A stretch of 5,496 nt of DNA, taken from the NCBI GenBank assembly GCA_003222935.1, contig QHXL01000050.1, positions 26,536-32,031 on the forward strand. The letters are read 5' to 3'. Source of the DNA: Acidobacteriota bacterium. Lineage in GTDB: Bacteria > Acidobacteriota > Blastocatellia > Pyrinomonadales > Pyrinomonadaceae. Below, piece after piece: positions 4,018-5,496 of the stretch (positions are counted from its first letter, which is position 1; every line of letters starts with the position of its first letter). A program made the translations under genes and the position numbers. The notes beneath the pieces were generated by a model. It searched no databases. It saw nothing but the letters and a program-made list of their open reading frames with translations, and was not told where the DNA came from.

Positions 4018-5496
4018 ATGAGGCTTAGGTCGATCCTCGCGCTTCTGCTTCTCACCTGCTTCTTACTGACATCATTCGCTCAGACTCAACAGCAGGCGCC
4101 CGCAACACAGTCAACTCCAACAGCAAATGATCAGGACGATGTCGTAAAGATCACGACCAACCTGGTCCAGGTCGACGCCGTCGTAACCAAAGACGGAAAA
4201 TACGTGAAAGACTTGAAGGCTGAAGATTTCGAAATCTTTGAAGATGGCCGCAAACAAGAAATCGCCAGCTTCGCGTACATTTCGAACCTTCCCAACGCTA
4301 CAACTTCAGTGACGAGGCAGCCGCCGGACAAAGCTGCTCCACCCGCCGTGATTAGAACGCCACGCGTTGAAGATCCTCGCCGGATTATCGCGCTTGTGGT
4401 GGACGATCTTGGTTTGTCGGCGGAGAGCATGGGCTCGGTGAGGAAACAACTCCGGAAGTTTGTGAATGAAAAACTCGACCCGAATGATCTGGTGGCAATC
4501 ATTCGAACAAGTGGCACCGTTGGGGCGTTACAGCAGTTCACAAACGATCGTCGTTTGATCGACAGGGCGTTGAGCCAGGTTAGGTGGAATGTATGCAGCA
4601 GAGTGGGCGTCACGGTATTTCCTCCGCTTACCCATGGAGGAGTGACGAGGTATTACCCGCCCTGCGGCATGACATATGGAAATTCGTTGCAGACGTTGCG
4701 CTTTGTCGTCGAAGCAATGGGCGAGATGCCAGGCCGGAAATCGATGGTTGTGTTCTCAGATAGCCTGCCAGAAGAAGAGCAAGACTTTACCGCTCCTGAC
4801 AGGTTCGGGAATAGATACCCGGCACCGTACATTTCAAACAACACAAATTTCTCTTTCCTCCTACGAAGAATTGCAGAACAGGCAATCAGATCTTCGGTCG
4901 TTATCTACACGGTAGATTCGGGGGGCTTGCAGTACACCGGGCCGACAGCCCAGGACACTTTCTCAGGCAGTGCCAGTCAGGTGGCTGCCCAGGTGAATAA
5001 CGTCTCTTCCCAGCGTTCTGATTTGCTGTTCTATAGACGTCAAGGAGCTGATCTAATTGCGAAGCAGACCGGTGGGTTCTTTGTTCGTAACTCAAACGAC
5101 TTTCAACTAGATCGAATCATGGAAGAGCAGAGCGGCTACTACCTGATTGGCTATCGCCCGACGGATGAGACATTCAATCGGACGTTTCATCACCTCAAGG
5201 CGAAAGTTAAGAAGTCGGGTATGAGCCTCCGTACGAGATTCGGATTTTTCGGGGTGAGCGAAGAGGAAGTTGCAAAAACAAAACGTTCGCCAAGTGATAA
5301 AACGATGGTCGCTTTGATGTCACCCTTTGGCGCTCAGGATCTTAACCTGGATCTCACTGCGCTGTTTGTTAACAACGCTTCGGGATCGTTGGTGCGATCG
5401 ATGTTATCGATAGATCCCAAGGACTTAAGTTTCACTCAAAACCCGGATGGCTCCCGACAGGCATCGATTCAGGTTCGAATAATGGTGTTCGGCGAT
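4018..5496 (+). CDS. Acidobacterial VWFA-related secreted protein (3' truncated)
   Basis: The frame stays open for 493 codons from the ATG to the window end, so the C terminus is missing. Residues 1-21 are a signal peptide (basic MRLRS, Leu-rich core, cleavage likely after SFA), followed by a Gln/Thr/Pro-rich linker. The segment at 42-87 (VVKITTNLVQVDAVVTKDGK, then DLKAEDFEIFEDG) is the hallmark N-terminal strand pair of the VWFA-related Acidobacterial domain (TIGR03436 type). The VWA core runs from about 121 to 412: first strand with VVDDLGLSAES (127-137), QQFTND (172-177), the MPGRKSMVVFSDS strand (237-249), VVIYTVDSGG (294-303), and the closing YYLIGYRP (374-381). The metal-site motif reads DxGxS (Asp 130, Gly 132, Ser 134) instead of DxSxS. 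Cysteines 193 and 216 lie in an insertion and may form a disulfide. These abundant secreted proteins have no established function; adhesion or protein binding is inferred from the VWA fold. Confidence 0.92.
   Translation, partial: MRLRSILALLLLTCFLLTSFAQTQQQAPATQSTPTANDQDDVVKITTNLVQVDAVVTKDGKYVKDLKAEDFEIFEDGRKQEIASFAYISNLPNATTSVTRQPPDKAAPPAVIRTPRVEDPRRIIALVVDDLGLSAESMGSVRKQLRKFVNEKLDPNDLVAIIRTSGTVGALQQFTNDRRLIDRALSQVRWNVCSRVGVTVFPPLTHGGVTRYYPPCGMTYGNSLQTLRFVVEAMGEMPGRKSMVVFSDSLPEEEQDFTAPDRFGNRYPAPYISNNTNFSFLLRRIAEQAIRSSVVIYTVDSGGLQYTGPTAQDTFSGSASQVAAQVNNVSSQRSDLLFYRRQGADLIAKQTGGFFVRNSNDFQLDRIMEEQSGYYLIGYRPTDETFNRTFHHLKAKVKKSGMSLRTRFGFFGVSEEEVAKTKRSPSDKTMVALMSPFGAQDLNLDLTALFVNNASGSLVRSMLSIDPKDLSFTQNPDGSRQASIQVRIMVFGD

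Noticed and set aside
4131..4613. 160-codon minus-strand frame within the VWFA-related gene
   Set aside because: The plus strand here encodes the conserved VWFA-related domain continuously, so this frame is a shadow, as are the shorter ones at 4653-4844, 4676-4915 and 4901-5095.

Overview
The window looks like a chromosomal segment of an Acidobacteriota bacterium, possibly of the Blastocatellia/Pyrinomonadaceae type. The main evidence is the last gene, a secreted protein with the von Willebrand A-type architecture that is greatly expanded in Acidobacteria. The moderate base composition and several short, structured, dispersed-looking intergenic repeats fit that assignment. This is an inference from gene content, not a phylogenetic placement.

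Layout: (1) 1-527 (+) is the C-terminal part of an M20-family metallopeptidase whose start lies outside the window. (2) 530-696 is a large imperfect inverted repeat that fills the gap between two convergent genes almost exactly. (3) 703-1098 (-) is a small four-cysteine lipoprotein of unknown function. (4) 1099-1264 is a divergent intergenic region. (5) 1265-2506 (+) is a complete class A FAD-dependent monooxygenase/oxidoreductase. (6) 2507-2846 is a non-coding stretch with three copies of a 33-nt hairpin repeat (the first inverted), a lone half-copy of the repeat seen at 530-696, and a probable promoter and ribosome binding site. (7) 2847-3794 (+) is an exported dienelactone-hydrolase-family protein. 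(8) 3795-4017 is non-coding and carries a short hairpin, a nested inverted repeat, a small palindrome and a strong Shine-Dalgarno site. (9) 4018 to the window end (+) is an acidobacterial VWFA-related secreted protein, truncated by the window edge.

The genes do not form an evident operon or common pathway. Each is separated by a non-coding gap with its own hairpins, and strand changes occur twice. A flavin monooxygenase followed by a dienelactone hydrolase superficially suggests aromatic catabolism. However, the hydrolase is predicted to be exported, has its own promoter-like signal, and lies beyond likely terminator hairpins, so functional coupling is not supported. Three of the proteins are predicted to leave the cytoplasm (lipoprotein, hydrolase, VWFA protein).

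I found no defence system, phage, CRISPR array, tRNA/rRNA or intact transposon. The most interesting material is in the intergenic repeats. One is a REPIN-like inverted pair between convergent genes, with a related half-copy 2 kb away. Another is a 33-nt hairpin family in which two copies differ only by a base-pair-preserving double substitution.
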